From assembly GCF_004341845.1 (NCBI RefSeq), contig NZ_SLVB01000004.1, positions 496,001-560,000 of the forward strand: a stretch of 64,000 nt of DNA, in the 5' to 3' direction. A program made the position numbers and the translations under genes. Positions 9,371 through 18,264 of this stretch are shown one piece after another. Source of the stretch: Novosphingobium sp. PhB165 (GTDB taxonomy: Bacteria; Pseudomonadota; Alphaproteobacteria; Sphingomonadales; Sphingomonadaceae). Each line of letters starts with the position of its first letter. The first letter of the stretch is position 1. The notes under the pieces are model-generated. The model had not been told where the DNA came from. It searched no databases and was given only the letters and a program-made list of their open reading frames with translations.

Positions 9371-9550
9371 TCAGTCCTCGCGCTCGATCCGCGCCCGCCG
9401 TTCGCGGTGGCGCTTGAAACCGTACCAGCCCAGACTGCCGATGACGCCGATGCTCGCCAGCCCCTTGGCCAGCAGCGAGAAGGCCGATGTCAGCGCTCCG
9501 ATGGTCACCCCCCAGAAGAGCTGCGACATGATGGCCATGAAGGTGTTCAT
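9371..9550 (-). CDS. Small membrane protein (59 residues)
   Basis: Reading frame MNTFMAIMSQLFWGV... ending RHRERRARIERED, 59 residues. One or two hydrophobic stretches (about 10-45) are followed by a strongly basic tail, the pattern of a small inner-membrane protein with a cytoplasmic C-terminus. Codon use is like the neighbours and stop and start are clean, but there is no strong ribosome-binding site. Not recognised. It is the first frame downstream of the DUF4136 lipoprotein, separated from it by a terminator. Confidence 0.6.
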   Translation of the reverse strand: MNTFMAIMSQLFWGVTIGALTSAFSLLAKGLASIGVIGSLGWYGFKRHRERRARIERED

Positions 9551-9599
9551 TCCGGGCCGCTATATCGGGGGATCCCCCCGCAGCATACCCTGAAAGCAA

Positions 9600-9631
9600 G
9601 AACGGGCCCGTCGTTTGCGACGAGCCCGTTC
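9600..9631 (-). terminator. Intrinsic terminator of the DUF4136 gene
   Basis: GAACGGGC (9600-9607) pairs with GCCCGTTC (9624-9631) and an inner CGTCG/CGACG stem continues it after one mismatch. On the minus strand the hairpin is followed by TTGCTTTC, a weak U-rich tail. Confidence 0.65.
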
Positions 9632-9672
9632 CTCGGTGTCTCCCACCTTGCGGGGGGAGCCTCCCTGTCAGG

Positions 9673-10368
9673 TCACTTGTGTTCCGGGGCGACCGAGATC
9701 CGGGTGGTCTCGCCCGAATTGCCCGGGAAGTTGGTGAACATCGCCTCGACCAGATTGGGGACGAGGTATTGCAGGCGGTTCGAGGTCGAAACGGCCTCTG
9801 CACGGCCTTCGAACAGGCGCAGGTTGTCCGCTGCACGGTCGATCTTCAGCGAAATGCCGCTGGTGAAGACGGTGTACGAATCGATGCCGCCGTCAAAGAA
9901 CGGATCGTACCAGCCCATACGCCACGGTCCGCCCCAGGCGCCGCCCCAGCGAGGGCCCCAGGCACCACCCCAGGCGCCGCCCCAACGCGGCCCCCAGCCG
10001 GGACCGTACCACGGACCCCAGGCACCCATGCCCGGAGTCGAGCGCACGCGCTCGCGGCCATTGTCGATGCCGTAGTCGAAGTGGACGATCAGCGTTGCCT
10101 TGGCGGCATCGTCGACCGGGGTGTAGCCCAGACGGGCCAGACGGTCGCGCACGAGGCCGGCGTAAGTCGCGAACTCAAGCCCACCGGCGAGTCGGGGGTC
10201 TTCGGCGACGACGACGAAAGTCTGACCCTGCGGTGCCGGAAGCTGCGACTGGTGGAAGCGCGAAACATCGGCCTTGAAGGGGGTGGCGCAGGCGGCCAGC
10301 GCGATGAGAAGCACGGCAACGGCCGCCATTCTCAACCTGCCGAACTGCGATCCGGGATGGTCTGTCAT
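9673..10368 (-). CDS. DUF4136-type lipoprotein with Gly/Trp/Pro repeat
   Basis: 231 residues starting MTDHPGSQFGRLRM behind a GGAGTG ribosome-binding site (the longer frame to 10452 is less likely). A signal peptide ends in the lipobox LIALAAC near residue 25, so the mature protein is lipid-anchored in the envelope. The region ARLGYTPVDDAAKATLIVHFDYG and the C-terminal amphipathic segment fit DUF4136. The middle (about residues 110-150) is an unusual run of GAWGPWYG/GPRWGGAW units, almost only Gly, Trp, Pro and Arg. Function unknown. Confidence 0.8.
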   Translation of the reverse strand: MTDHPGSQFGRLRMAAVAVLLIALAACATPFKADVSRFHQSQLPAPQGQTFVVVAEDPRLAGGLEFATYAGLVRDRLARLGYTPVDDAAKATLIVHFDYGIDNGRERVRSTPGMGAWGPWYGPGWGPRWGGAWGGAWGPRWGGAWGGPWRMGWYDPFFDGGIDSYTVFTSGISLKIDRAADNLRLFEGRAEAVSTSNRLQYLVPNLVEAMFTNFPGNSGETTRISVAPEHK

Positions 10369-10559
10369 TGGTTTCACTCCATGAACCCGAAGGCCCGAGA
10401 CGCCCTTCCCAAGCGCGGCCCGCGATTCCTTGCGATCCTGCCCTAATATCAATGCCCTGAATAGCGGTTGAATGGTGGCAAGTTCGTGATGGATCGCTCA
10501 TCGCGTTCAGCCGCCGGTCATGGCTTGAGCTTGTTCGTTGGATGTAGGATTCTCGTCGG

Positions 10560-11240
10560 ATGATCGCCAGTGCAGAAACGCCGCTTTCCGTACCGATTCG
10601 CTCGATTCAGTGCGGCCGGGTCCATCCTTTCCGGGACTTGGACGAACCGAGCGCGATCGGCAAGCACCCGGTGCAGGGACCGGTGCGCGTCCGCCGCCTC
10701 GGGCTGGAGGGCGATGAGCAGGCCGACCTCACTGTCCACGGCGGGCCGGACAAGGCGATCCACCACTATCCGCACGATCACTATGCCTTCTGGCGTCAGG
10801 CGATCGGTGCGCATCCGCTGCTGGCCGACTATGGCGCATTCGGCGAGAATATCGCCACCGACGGGCTGACCGAGGAAGCCGTCTGCATCGGCGACCGCTG
10901 GCGCCTTGGCACCGCGCTGGTCGAAGTGAGCCAGGGGCGGCAGCCCTGCTGGAAGCTGGACCACCGCTTCGACGGCGCGGCGGTCAATCTGGGCGTGGTG
11001 AAATCGCGCCGGGCGGGTTGGTACTACCGCGTCGTGGAGGAAGGCGCGGTCGCTGCCGGAGACGCGATGGAACTGGTGGCGCGGCCCTGGCCGGAATGGA
11101 GCGTGCAGCGCGTCTTCGGCCTGCTGATCGCGGGCGACCACAAGCGGGACCCCGAGGGGCTGGAAGCGCTTGGTGAAGTCTCGGCACTGGCCGCGCCATG
11201 GGTTCGGCGGCGCGCGAAGTTGCTGGGGCTGGAAGGTTAG
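10560..11240 (+). CDS. MOSC-domain protein (YiiM-like)
   Basis: 226 residues of the stand-alone MOSC family, which binds molybdenum cofactor sulfur and acts in reductive detoxification of N-hydroxylated bases (YiiM in E. coli). Visible signatures are GLEGDEQADLTVHGGPDKAIHHYP near residue 50, GENIATDGL near 100 and the conserved cysteine in QGRQPCWKL near 130, followed by a short helical C-terminal domain. It is divergent from the DUF4136 gene and converges with trpS across a GC hairpin. Confidence 0.92.
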   Translation: MIASAETPLSVPIRSIQCGRVHPFRDLDEPSAIGKHPVQGPVRVRRLGLEGDEQADLTVHGGPDKAIHHYPHDHYAFWRQAIGAHPLLADYGAFGENIATDGLTEEAVCIGDRWRLGTALVEVSQGRQPCWKLDHRFDGAAVNLGVVKSRRAGWYYRVVEEGAVAAGDAMELVARPWPEWSVQRVFGLLIAGDHKRDPEGLEALGEVSALAAPWVRRRAKLLGLEG

Positions 11241-11245
11241 GGGAA

Positions 11246-11266
11246 GGGGGCGCCGGAAGCGCCCCC
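11246..11266. terminator. Hairpin between converging MOSC gene and trpS
   Basis: GGGGGCGC and GCGCCCCC form an 8-bp GC stem with a 5-base loop in the 31 bases between two converging stop codons. No U-run, so it may act in either direction only weakly. Confidence 0.5.
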
Positions 11267-11271
11267 ACGCC

Positions 11272-12291
11272 TTATCGGCGAACGAGCCCGAGCGCGTCGT
11301 ATGTCTTTTCCAGTGTCGGGATCGCCAGCGCGCGGGCCTTTTCGGCGCCCTTGCGGAGGATTGCGTCGAGCGCCGTGCGGTCCTGCCGCAGTTCGACGAA
11401 ACGCGCGTTTATCGGTGCCAGCTTCTCGACCAGCAGTTCGCCCAGTGCGGGCTTGAACGAGCCGAAGCCCTGACCGCCGAACTGCGCCAGCACGTCGTCC
11501 GCCGTGGTTCCCGCCATCACCGCATAGATCGAGACGAGGTTATTGGCCTCCGCACGGCCTTCGAGGCCGGCCTTTTCGGAGGGCAGCGGCTCGGGGTCGG
11601 TCTTGGCCTTCTTGACCTTCTGCATGATGGTGTCGGCATCGTCGGTCATGTTGATGCGGCTCATGTCGGAAGGGTCCGACTTGCTCATCTTCGACGAACC
11701 GTCGCGCAGGCTCATTATGCGGGCGGCCTCGGGCGGGATGAAGGGCGCGGGCAGCGTGAACAGCGGCGCGTCCTCCGCGCAGAAGTCGTTGTTGAACTTC
11801 TGGGCGATGTCGCGCGCGAGTTCGAGGTGCTGCTTCTGGTCCTCGCCCACCGGGACGTGGGTGGCCTGATAGATCAGCACGTCGGCGGCCTGAAGCACCG
11901 GATAGGTGAACAGCGCGACCGACTGGCCTTCGCGGTTCTTACCGGCCTTGTCCTTCCACTGCGTCATGCGGTTCAGCCAGCCCATGCGCGCGGTGCCGTT
12001 GAGCAGCCATTGCAGCTCGGCATGCTGCGGGACTTGTGCCTGATTGAACAGGATCGAGTGATCGGGATCGATCCCGCAGGCGACCAGCGCGGCAACCATC
12101 TCGCGCGTGTTGGCCGAAAGGTCGGCGGGCACGTGCGGCATCGAGATCGCGTGGAGATCGGCCAGGAAGTAGAGGCATTCACCGCCGCTGGCGGCGGCAT
12201 CGTCCTGCATCGAGACCCAGTTGCGGATGGCGCCCAGGTAGTTGCCGAGGTGCAGGTTGCCGGTGGGCTGAATGCCGGAGACGATACGCAT
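11272..12291 (-). CDS. trpS: Tryptophanyl-tRNA synthetase
   Basis: 339-residue class I synthetase that charges tRNA-Trp. The HIGH-equivalent motif is [13 protein letters not shown] near residue 10 and the KMSKS loop is intact ([11 protein letters not shown] near 200). The start at 12291 gives [12 protein letters not shown], the usual N-terminus. It lies downstream of murJ on the same strand with a 355-base spacer holding a REP element, so it may have its own promoter. Confidence 0.97.
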   Translation of the reverse strand: MRIVSGIQPTGNLHLGNYLGAIRNWVSMQDDAAASGGECLYFLADLHAISMPHVPADLSANTREMVAALVACGIDPDHSILFNQAQVPQHAELQWLLNGTARMGWLNRMTQWKDKAGKNREGQSVALFTYPVLQAADVLIYQATHVPVGEDQKQHLELARDIAQKFNNDFCAEDAPLFTLPAPFIPPEAARIMSLRDGSSKMSKSDPSDMSRINMTDDADTIMQKVKKAKTDPEPLPSEKAGLEGRAEANNLVSIYAVMAGTTADDVLAQFGGQGFGSFKPALGELLVEKLAPINARFVELRQDRTALDAILRKGAEKARALAIPTLEKTYDALGLVRR

Positions 12292-12646
12292 GGACGCGTC
12301 CTTCGCGATTTATGGGTTGTCGTTTGTGTGTGGATGGTGCGCCCGTCGGGGCGCGCATGCAGGCAGGGTCAGCGCGAAACGCGCGCGACACTCCGCCATC
12401 GCCACGAGAGGCGACGGGTTTCGGCAGACTTCGGGTGCGAAAGGTCCTGCATGGCCGTGGCTCATAGCATACCTGCGCGTGGATGGAAGAGCGTGCCCTC
12501 GGTAGCCAATACCTACTCCGTCATCCCCGCGGAGGCGGGGATCCCGCTTGTTCTCGCGGCTGGGCAAAAAGGCAGCGGGGCCCCCGCCTTCGCGGGGGCG
12601 ACGGAGTTTAATGGTATAGCTGCCGAAGAGGCCCATTCTGTGCGTT
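12292..12646. other. Spacer between murJ and trpS
   Basis: No supportable gene. The right part (12519-12606) is REP copy 2. The left part (12292-12518) contains only GC-rich sequence with frames lacking protein character; it should hold the trpS promoter but I cannot point to clear -35/-10 boxes. Confidence 0.5.
12519..12606. repeat. REP-like palindromic element, copy 2
   Basis: CGTCATCCCCGCGGAGGCGGGG faces CCCCCGCCTTCGCGGGGGCGACG, with a loop of about 40 bases. Same unit as the other REP copies, 41 bases past the murJ stop. Confidence 0.9.
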
Positions 12647-14215
12647 CTACGCCGCCTTGCGACGACGCAGCAGCGCAAGATCGTCGCGGGTGAAGGCGCC
12701 CGTCACCAGAGTTGCCAGCGCGTAGACAACGCCGCCCGCCGAAACCAGAGCCGCCAGCGCCAGTCCGCGCACCAGCCATGTCCCGTGGAGATAGGGCGTA
12801 AGCTGGTCCTGCCCGTACCACAGCGCCACGCCCATCGCGATGGCGGCCAGCGTCAGGCGAGGGGCCCGGCGCTTGAGCCGGGCGTCGGACTGGAAATGAC
12901 CGCGCTTCACCAGCGTCCAATAAAGCATGGCGACATTCACGGTGGAGGCGATGGCCGTCGCCAGCGGCGGGCCCATGTGCTGAAGCGGTGCGATCAGCGC
13001 AAGGTTGAGCACGAGGTTCACGACCATCGATATCATCGCGTAGCGGACCGGCGTGCGGGTGTCCTGACGGGCGTAGAAGCCGGGCGTCAGCACTTTGACG
13101 AGGATGTAGCTCGGCAGGCCGATCGAGAAGGCGGCAAGCGCCTCGGCCGTGCGGGCAACGTCGTTCGCGTCGAACTTGCCATAGCCGAACAGCGCGGCGG
13201 CGATCGGCTGGCCGCAGACGATCAGCGCGACCGCGGCGGGCAAGGTGAGCAGCAGCGCCAGTTCCATGCCGCGGTTCTGCGTGTCCATGGCGGCCGCATC
13301 GTCCCCGCCGCCGAGCTGGCGCGAGATCGTGGGCAGCAGCACCGTGCCAAGGCCGATGCCGATCAGCCCGAGCGGAAGCTGGTTCAGCCGGTCCGCCATG
13401 TAGATATAAGTCACCGAGCCATGGGCGAGGAACGTGGCGGCAAGGAAAGTCGAGACGACAAGATTGATCTGCACGGCTCCGGCACCGGCGGCAGCGGGCC
13501 AGATCAGCGCCATCAACCGCTTCACGTCAGGGTTCCAGACCGGCGCGCGCAGACGCATCGACACGCCGTTGGCGCGGCAGGCGAAGTAGAGCCAGATGAG
13601 CTGCAGCGCGCCCGATACCGTAACGCCGATGGCCTGATTGCGGGCCGTCACCAGCGGATCGCTGGAGTGGAAGCCCAGCAGGACCACGATCAGCGTCAGG
13701 TTCAGCAGGATCGGCGCGGCGGCGTTGACCCAGAACTTGTTGAGCGAATTCAGGATGCCGCCCAGCAGCGAGACCACGCTGATCAGCGCCAGATAGGGAA
13801 TGGTGAACCGGCTGAGCGCAACCGCGAAGGCGAACTGCTCGTGATTGACGCCGTTGAAACCGCCCGACAGCATCAGCGTCACCGGCCAAGCGAAGGCTTC
13901 CAGGATCACTGTCATCACGATCAGGATCGGCAGGAGCACGGAAAGTGCCTGTTCGGCGAAAGTGATGCCGGCCGCCAGTCCCGGCCCGTCCTTGTCCGCG
14001 ACTTTCTGGTTGAACATCGGGATGAACGCCGAGGCGAAAGCCCCTTCCGCGAAGAGCGCGCGGAACATGTTCGGCAGCCGGAAGGCGATCAGGAAGGCGT
14101 CCGACGCGAAACCGGCGCCGACGAAGCGGGCGAACAGGCTGTCGCGCACGAGCCCCAGGACTCGGCTGGCGAGGGTCAGGCCGCCGACACCGGCAAGCGC
14201 CTTGGTGAGATTCAT
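12647..14215 (-). CDS. murJ: Lipid II flippase MurJ
   Basis: 522 residues with about fourteen hydrophobic segments of the MviN/MATE-like fold. The N-terminus shows the family's LASRVLGLVRDSLFARFVGAG and FRLPNMFRALFAEGAFASAFIPMF. It flips lipid-linked peptidoglycan precursor across the inner membrane and is normally essential. Gene order secB-murJ-trpS on the minus strand is seen in other sphingomonads. Confidence 0.96.
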   Translation of the reverse strand: MNLTKALAGVGGLTLASRVLGLVRDSLFARFVGAGFASDAFLIAFRLPNMFRALFAEGAFASAFIPMFNQKVADKDGPGLAAGITFAEQALSVLLPILIVMTVILEAFAWPVTLMLSGGFNGVNHEQFAFAVALSRFTIPYLALISVVSLLGGILNSLNKFWVNAAAPILLNLTLIVVLLGFHSSDPLVTARNQAIGVTVSGALQLIWLYFACRANGVSMRLRAPVWNPDVKRLMALIWPAAAGAGAVQINLVVSTFLAATFLAHGSVTYIYMADRLNQLPLGLIGIGLGTVLLPTISRQLGGGDDAAAMDTQNRGMELALLLTLPAAVALIVCGQPIAAALFGYGKFDANDVARTAEALAAFSIGLPSYILVKVLTPGFYARQDTRTPVRYAMISMVVNLVLNLALIAPLQHMGPPLATAIASTVNVAMLYWTLVKRGHFQSDARLKRRAPRLTLAAIAMGVALWYGQDQLTPYLHGTWLVRGLALAALVSAGGVVYALATLVTGAFTRDDLALLRRRKAA

Positions 14216-14282
14216 CCCCGGATGGGTCCTTCAGAATTCAACTGCAAAATCAGGGGCGGTTCGTCGATGGCCGAAACGCCAA

Positions 14283-14331
14283 AAGGCCCGCCCGCCCCGT
14301 GGCCCTTGCGGGATGGGAGCGGACGGGCCTT
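14283..14331 (-). terminator. Possible terminator of secB
   Basis: AAGGCCCG and CGGGCCTT (14283-14290, 14324-14331) form an outer stem with a large GC-rich interior; on the minus strand it ends in CCTTTTGG. Only a short T-run, so moderate support. Confidence 0.4.
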
Positions 14332-14352
14332 GAAGTCACTGCGGCGAAAGCC

Positions 14353-14868
14353 TCAGGCGTGGCCGACCGGCTCGCCCATGCCTTCGGCCTCGGCCTGCTG
14401 GCGGGCGGCGAGCTGCTGGAAGTACAGGCCGTTGAAATCGATCGGCTCCAGCATCAGCGGCGGGTAACCGGCATCGCGCACGGCATCGGCAACGACGCGA
14501 CGGGCGAACGGGAAGATGATGCGCGGCGCTTCGGCGTAGAGGAACGCGTGCATGCTGGGCTCATCAAGATTGCGCATGCCGATCAGCGCGCAGTAGCTGA
14601 GGTCGACGACATAGGCGGTGCCTTCGTCGGCCTTGGCGGCGACGGTGATCTTCAGTTCGACTTCGTGAACTTCGCCGTCGATCGGGCGGGCGCCGATGTT
14701 GAACTGGATGTCGACTTGCGGCGCGGCCTGCCACGAGAAGCTCTGCGGCGCGTTCGGATTCTCGACCGAGAGGTCCTTCACGTACTGCGAGATGATGCCG
14801 GCGGTCGGCGCGTTGTCCTCGCCGGTGCCGAGGTTGATGTCGGAGATGACGTTGCCTTCGTCGGCCAT
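14353..14868 (-). CDS. secB: Protein-export chaperone SecB
   Basis: 171 residues; binds unfolded preproteins in the cytoplasm and hands them to SecA. Conserved pieces include SQYVKDLSVENPNAP near residue 27, the acidic YVVDLSYCALIG stretch and the C-terminal APRIIFPFARRVVADAVRDAGYPPLMLEPIDF, where the SecA-contacting surface lies. The ATG at 14868 (MADEGNVIS) is chosen over an upstream extension of 47 residues that has no family similarity. It is divergent from the Tim44-like gene, as in many alphaproteobacteria. Confidence 0.97.
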   Translation of the reverse strand: MADEGNVISDINLGTGEDNAPTAGIISQYVKDLSVENPNAPQSFSWQAAPQVDIQFNIGARPIDGEVHEVELKITVAAKADEGTAYVVDLSYCALIGMRNLDEPSMHAFLYAEAPRIIFPFARRVVADAVRDAGYPPLMLEPIDFNGLYFQQLAARQQAEAEGMGEPVGHA

Positions 14869-15282
14869 TTCGATTGTGTCCCGTCTATAAGGATACGGAT
14901 GAAGTCTGGCGGGGCGCCTAGAGCATTTTCGCAGGCTGGGAAAGGCGCGGGGCCGAATTTGTTGCGCAGTTTTAACCGCGATTCGCCGAGGCAGGCGGCC
15001 ATTGCCCACGGCATACTGGGCAAGGTCGGGCCGGTTTCGGGCGTTAGTCGCAGAGCTTTACCGCAAAGGAACCGCCGCGGCGGGCGTTTCGGCGAAAAAA
15101 ATCCCCGATTGCCGCGCTCACGCGTTGTTCATTTGTAAACTGTACCTATCTGGGTTTATGATGACGCTTCCGGGCGCGTGCCCGACTTCTCGCGGATGCG
15201 GGCGATTCGTCTTTTGCCCGCACTGTCCAAGGCGCGCAGCATCCGAAAATATAGCGTCCAAGCAAAGGATGGACAAAGGAAC
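14869..15282. other. Divergent promoter region between secB and the Tim44-like gene
   Basis: 414 bases without a convincing gene. It contains AGAGCATTTTCGCAGG (about 14920), a motif repeated near 46490, and an AT-richer patch around 15098-15165 (GCGAAAAAAATCC and TTCATTTGTAAACTGTACC) that may carry the promoter for the rightward gene. I see no clear paired -35/-10 boxes. Confidence 0.45.
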
Positions 15283-15978
15283 GTGACACCGGAAATCGTG
15301 ATCCTGGCCATGATCGCAGCTTTTCTTGGCCTGCGGCTCTATTCGGTACTCGGCCGCCGCGCCGAGCATGAGGAAGAGCCGATCCAGGGACGCTTCGAAG
15401 GCCGCCAGGGCCAGCCCGGTGCGCCGCGCGTCCCCGTGCAGTCCAAGGCGGAGGCCAAGCCCGACGCCAAGCCGACGGATCGCCAGCCCTTCGCACCGCG
15501 TCAGCGCGAAATGCCGCTCGCCCCGCCTTCGGTGGAGCGTGGCCTTGGCGAAATCGCCAATGCCGACCGTCGTTTCGATGCTTTCGCGTTCCTCGAAGGC
15601 GCGCGCAGCGCCTACCGCCTGATCCTTGAAGCCTTCTGGAAGGGCGACAAGGCCGAACTGCGTTCGCTCTGCGACGGCGATGTCTATGACAGCTTCAGCG
15701 CCGCCATCGATGCGCGTCTGGCGGCGGGCGAAACGCTCGACAATCGCCTGATCCGGATCGAGGAAGCGGCGATTTCGGCGGCCGGGGTCGATAACGGCCT
15801 TGCCCGCATCACCATTCGCTTCCGTTCGGACATTGCCGCCGTCACGCGCGATGCCGAAGGTCACGTGATCGCAGGATCGCTGGATGACGCCATCGAGGCC
15901 GTCGACATCTGGACCTTCAGCCGCCACGTCGATGCCACTGGCCCCGACTGGCTGCTCGACGAGACGGACGCGGGCTGA
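15283..15978 (+). CDS. Tim44/TimA-domain protein
   Basis: 231 residues from the GTG at 15283, which follows AAAGGA and gives the usual TPEIVILAMIAAFLGLRLYSVLG membrane anchor at the very N-terminus. A Pro/Lys/Ala-rich linker follows, then a C-terminal Tim44-like fold (about residues 95-228) with FDAFAFLEGARSAYRLILEAFWKG and the tryptophan in VDIWTFSR. Bacterial TimA resembles the mitochondrial import motor subunit but its bacterial role is unclear. It faces secB and precedes mltA and smr, an arrangement repeated in related genomes. Confidence 0.88.
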   Translation: MTPEIVILAMIAAFLGLRLYSVLGRRAEHEEEPIQGRFEGRQGQPGAPRVPVQSKAEAKPDAKPTDRQPFAPRQREMPLAPPSVERGLGEIANADRRFDAFAFLEGARSAYRLILEAFWKGDKAELRSLCDGDVYDSFSAAIDARLAAGETLDNRLIRIEEAAISAAGVDNGLARITIRFRSDIAAVTRDAEGHVIAGSLDDAIEAVDIWTFSRHVDATGPDWLLDETDAG

Positions 15979-16071
15979 CGCTCCGGATTCCGAGGTTCAA
16001 CCGACTCGCTTCCGTCACGGAATGCCGCAAGGGCGGTTGATTTCAACGACCTGATCCCACAAGGATTGAGA

Positions 16072-16105
16072 GGCCGGGCCGAAAGGTCCGGCCCCTTTGT
16101 TTTTA
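16072..16105 (+). terminator. Intrinsic terminator after the Tim44-like gene
   Basis: A 9-bp stem GGCCGGGCC/GGTCCGGCC with a GAAA tetraloop (16072-16093), followed by CCCTTTGTTTTTAG. Good hairpin plus T-run, 94 bases past the stop codon. Confidence 0.85.
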
Positions 16106-16158
16106 GGGCTTTTTTGGGGCCTTTCGGGGTGCGGAGGACGATCTTGCAGGCAGCAGGG

Positions 16159-17406
16159 ATGACGCGGAGGAAGAGTTTCCCCGTCCGGTTTGGCGCGCTC
16201 ACGGGGGCGCTGCTCTATGGCGTGCTGCTGTCCGGCTGCGCGCAAGTGGTTCCCAGCGGTGCGGGCCCCGGCAGCGTGTCGCGCCCGCCGATCTCGCCGA
16301 CCTTGCCGTCCACAACGCCTCCCGGGACGCCGCCTCCGGCCAATGCCGTCGCGCTGGGCGTGCGCGCGGGGCCGCCGATCACCGACCTGCCGGTAGGCGC
16401 GGCCGACGGCGCCGCCGCGCTGGCCTCTTTCCGCGAAAGCTGCCCCAGCGTTTCGAAGCGTACCGACGCCAGCGGCCTGACCCGTCCCGGCGACTGGCAG
16501 ACCGCCTGCACCGCTGCCACCACCTGGCCGGGCACCGCCGTGCAGTTCTTCCAGACCTATTTCGAGGCCGTGAAAGTAGGCGACGGGCGCGGCTTCGCGA
16601 CCGGCTACTACGAGCCCGAGATCGCCGGATCGCGCACGCACCTGCCGGGCTACGAAGTGCCGGTCTACGGCATGCCGGCCGACCTCGTCCGCGCGCGACC
16701 GGGTGATGCCCAGCCCAATGCCAAGGGCCAGATGCCGCTCGGCCGCTATGACGAGAACGGGCTGTTCGTGCCCTATTTCGACCGCGCGCAGATCGAGGAC
16801 GGCGCGCTGGCGGGCAAGGGGCTGGAGATCGCCTGGGTTCATGACCCGGTCGAATTCTTCTTCCTTCAGGTTCAGGGCTCCGGCCGCCTGCGCGCGCCCG
16901 ACGGCACCGTGATGCGGATCGGCTATGCCGGGCAGAACGGGCTTCCCTATACCGGCATCGGCGCGGTGATGCGCGACAGCGGGCTGGTGGGCACCGGGCC
17001 GGGCCAATATCCGGGCTCGATGCAGGGGATCATCCAGTACATCCACGATCATCCGGTGGAAGGCGATGTGCTGATGCGCCGCAACCAGTCGTGGGTGTTC
17101 TTCCGCGAGCTGACCGGCGCCGGGCCGCTCGGCGCGCTGGGCGTGCCGGTGCGCGCGCATGCCTCGGTCGCGGCCGATCCGCAGTTCGTGCCGCTGGGCG
17201 CGCCGGTCTGGCTGGGGCTGGATCGCGGCGAGGCCAGCGGGCTATGGATCGCGCAGGATACCGGCGGCGCGATCAAGGGCGCCAACCGCTTCGATACGTT
17301 CTGGGGCGCGGGCGATCAGGCACGCCTGACGGCTGGTGGCATGAGCGGTCGCGGCGATGCGCTGGTGCTGGTGCCCAAGGGTACGCTCGCGCGTTTGCAG
17401 CCGTGA
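16159..17406 (+). CDS. mltA: Membrane-bound lytic murein transglycosylase A
   Basis: 415-residue outer-membrane lipoprotein that cleaves peptidoglycan to 1,6-anhydro-muropeptides. The signal peptide ends with LLSGC, giving a lipobox at about residue 24 from the ATG at 16159. The MltA barrel is visible from FATGYYEPEIAGSRT to VHDPVEFFFLQVQGSGRL, and the C-terminal 3D domain holds the catalytic aspartate region WIAQDTGGAIKGANRFDTFWG. The upstream start at 16066 would run through the terminator and is rejected. Confidence 0.95.
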   Translation: MTRRKSFPVRFGALTGALLYGVLLSGCAQVVPSGAGPGSVSRPPISPTLPSTTPPGTPPPANAVALGVRAGPPITDLPVGAADGAAALASFRESCPSVSKRTDASGLTRPGDWQTACTAATTWPGTAVQFFQTYFEAVKVGDGRGFATGYYEPEIAGSRTHLPGYEVPVYGMPADLVRARPGDAQPNAKGQMPLGRYDENGLFVPYFDRAQIEDGALAGKGLEIAWVHDPVEFFFLQVQGSGRLRAPDGTVMRIGYAGQNGLPYTGIGAVMRDSGLVGTGPGQYPGSMQGIIQYIHDHPVEGDVLMRRNQSWVFFRELTGAGPLGALGVPVRAHASVAADPQFVPLGAPVWLGLDRGEASGLWIAQDTGGAIKGANRFDTFWGAGDQARLTAGGMSGRGDALVLVPKGTLARLQP

Positions 17407-17424
17407 TCGGATAAGAAGGCGCAG

Positions 17425-18000
17425 ATGAGAAGGCCGGGAAGACGACTGACAGCGGAGGAAGCACAAGTCTGGGCGCAAGTCGCCCGGACGGTGACGCCGC
17501 TCGAAAAGCGTCGGCCTGCGCCTGCGCCTGCCGAACTCGTGGAGGCGAAGGCCATAGCGGCGCCTGCCGCGCCGCCGCCGAAGAAGGTCAAGGGCCGCGT
17601 CCCGCCGCCGCTCGCGCCGAAACCGGCGCCGCCCAAACCGGCCGGGCCGGGGGCGCTCCAGCTCGACGGTTCGTGGGAAAAGCGCATCGCCAAGGGCACG
17701 CTGGCGCCCGATTTCAGCCTGGATCTTCACGGATCGAGCCTCGATCAGGCCTATCTGCGGCTGATGCACGGGCTGACGCAGGCCAAGTCGATGGGCGCGC
17801 GGGTGGTGCTGGTGGTGACGGGCAAGCCGCGCCCGGTCGACGCCATGGATCGCGGCACCGCGCGCGGCGCGATCCGCGCCAAGATTGCCGACTGGCTGGC
17901 GGCGAGCGAACATGCTTTCGACATCGTCGCCGTACGCGGCGCGCATCGCCGCCATGGCGGGCAGGGCGCGCTCTATGTGGTGTTGAAGAAGCGCCGGTAA
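17425..18000 (+). CDS. Smr-domain protein
   Basis: 191 residues. A Pro/Ala/Lys-rich N-terminal half is followed by a Smr domain (about 95-190): SLDLHGSSLDQAYLRL, then VVLVVTGK and GAHRRHGGQGALYVVLKK. The core HGxGxG-type loop is HRRHGGQG. Smr domains nick or bind nucleic acids at branched structures or stalled ribosomes; which applies here is not known. It starts 18 bases after mltA and is likely cotranscribed. Confidence 0.9.
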   Translation: MRRPGRRLTAEEAQVWAQVARTVTPLEKRRPAPAPAELVEAKAIAAPAAPPPKKVKGRVPPPLAPKPAPPKPAGPGALQLDGSWEKRIAKGTLAPDFSLDLHGSSLDQAYLRLMHGLTQAKSMGARVVLVVTGKPRPVDAMDRGTARGAIRAKIADWLAASEHAFDIVAVRGAHRRHGGQGALYVVLKKRR

Positions 18001-18068
18001 TCGGAGGCCGAGGGCCGATCCGGGCTGAGCCCGGGCGGGGCCGGACCTTCCGCATCCTCCCAACCTTT

Positions 18069-18145
18069 CGTCATTGCGAGCGCAGCGAAGCAATCCAGAG
18101 CGAGCGCAAACCGCCCTGGATTGCTTCGCTGCGCTCGCAATGACG
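18069..18145. repeat. Perfect 30-bp inverted repeat
   Basis: 18069-18098 (beginning CGTCATTGCGAGCGCAGCGA) and 18116-18145 are exact reverse complements with a 17-base loop. It lies between the converging smr gene and TonB receptor gene and resembles REP-type elements with a TCATTGCGAGCGCAGCGAAGC core found in many proteobacteria. Only one copy is in this window. Confidence 0.92.
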
Positions 18146-18220
18146 AGGGTGGGAGCATGGGGACCGCGACTGTATTTGCGTCGGGGCGCCGGGCTGGTCC
18201 GGCCCCGTCTGTCGTCAACC

Positions 18221-18257
18221 GTTCCCCGGCGCGGAAGGAACTCCCGCGCCGGGGAAC
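18221..18257 (-). terminator. Hairpin ending the TonB-receptor gene
   Basis: GTTCCCCGGCGCGG and CCGCGCCGGGGAAC form a perfect 14-bp stem with a 9-base loop, eight bases beyond the receptor's stop codon. No strong T-run, but position and stability suggest termination. Confidence 0.7.
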
Positions 18258-18264
18258 AGGCTCG

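Noticed and set aside
12272..12505. Plus-strand frame between trpS and the REP element
   Set aside because: Cys/Trp/Arg-rich translation typical of non-coding DNA, starts inside trpS antisense.
12785..14467. 560-codon plus-strand frame opposite murJ
   Set aside because: Very polar Arg/Gln/Asp/His translation, the complement of a membrane protein gene.
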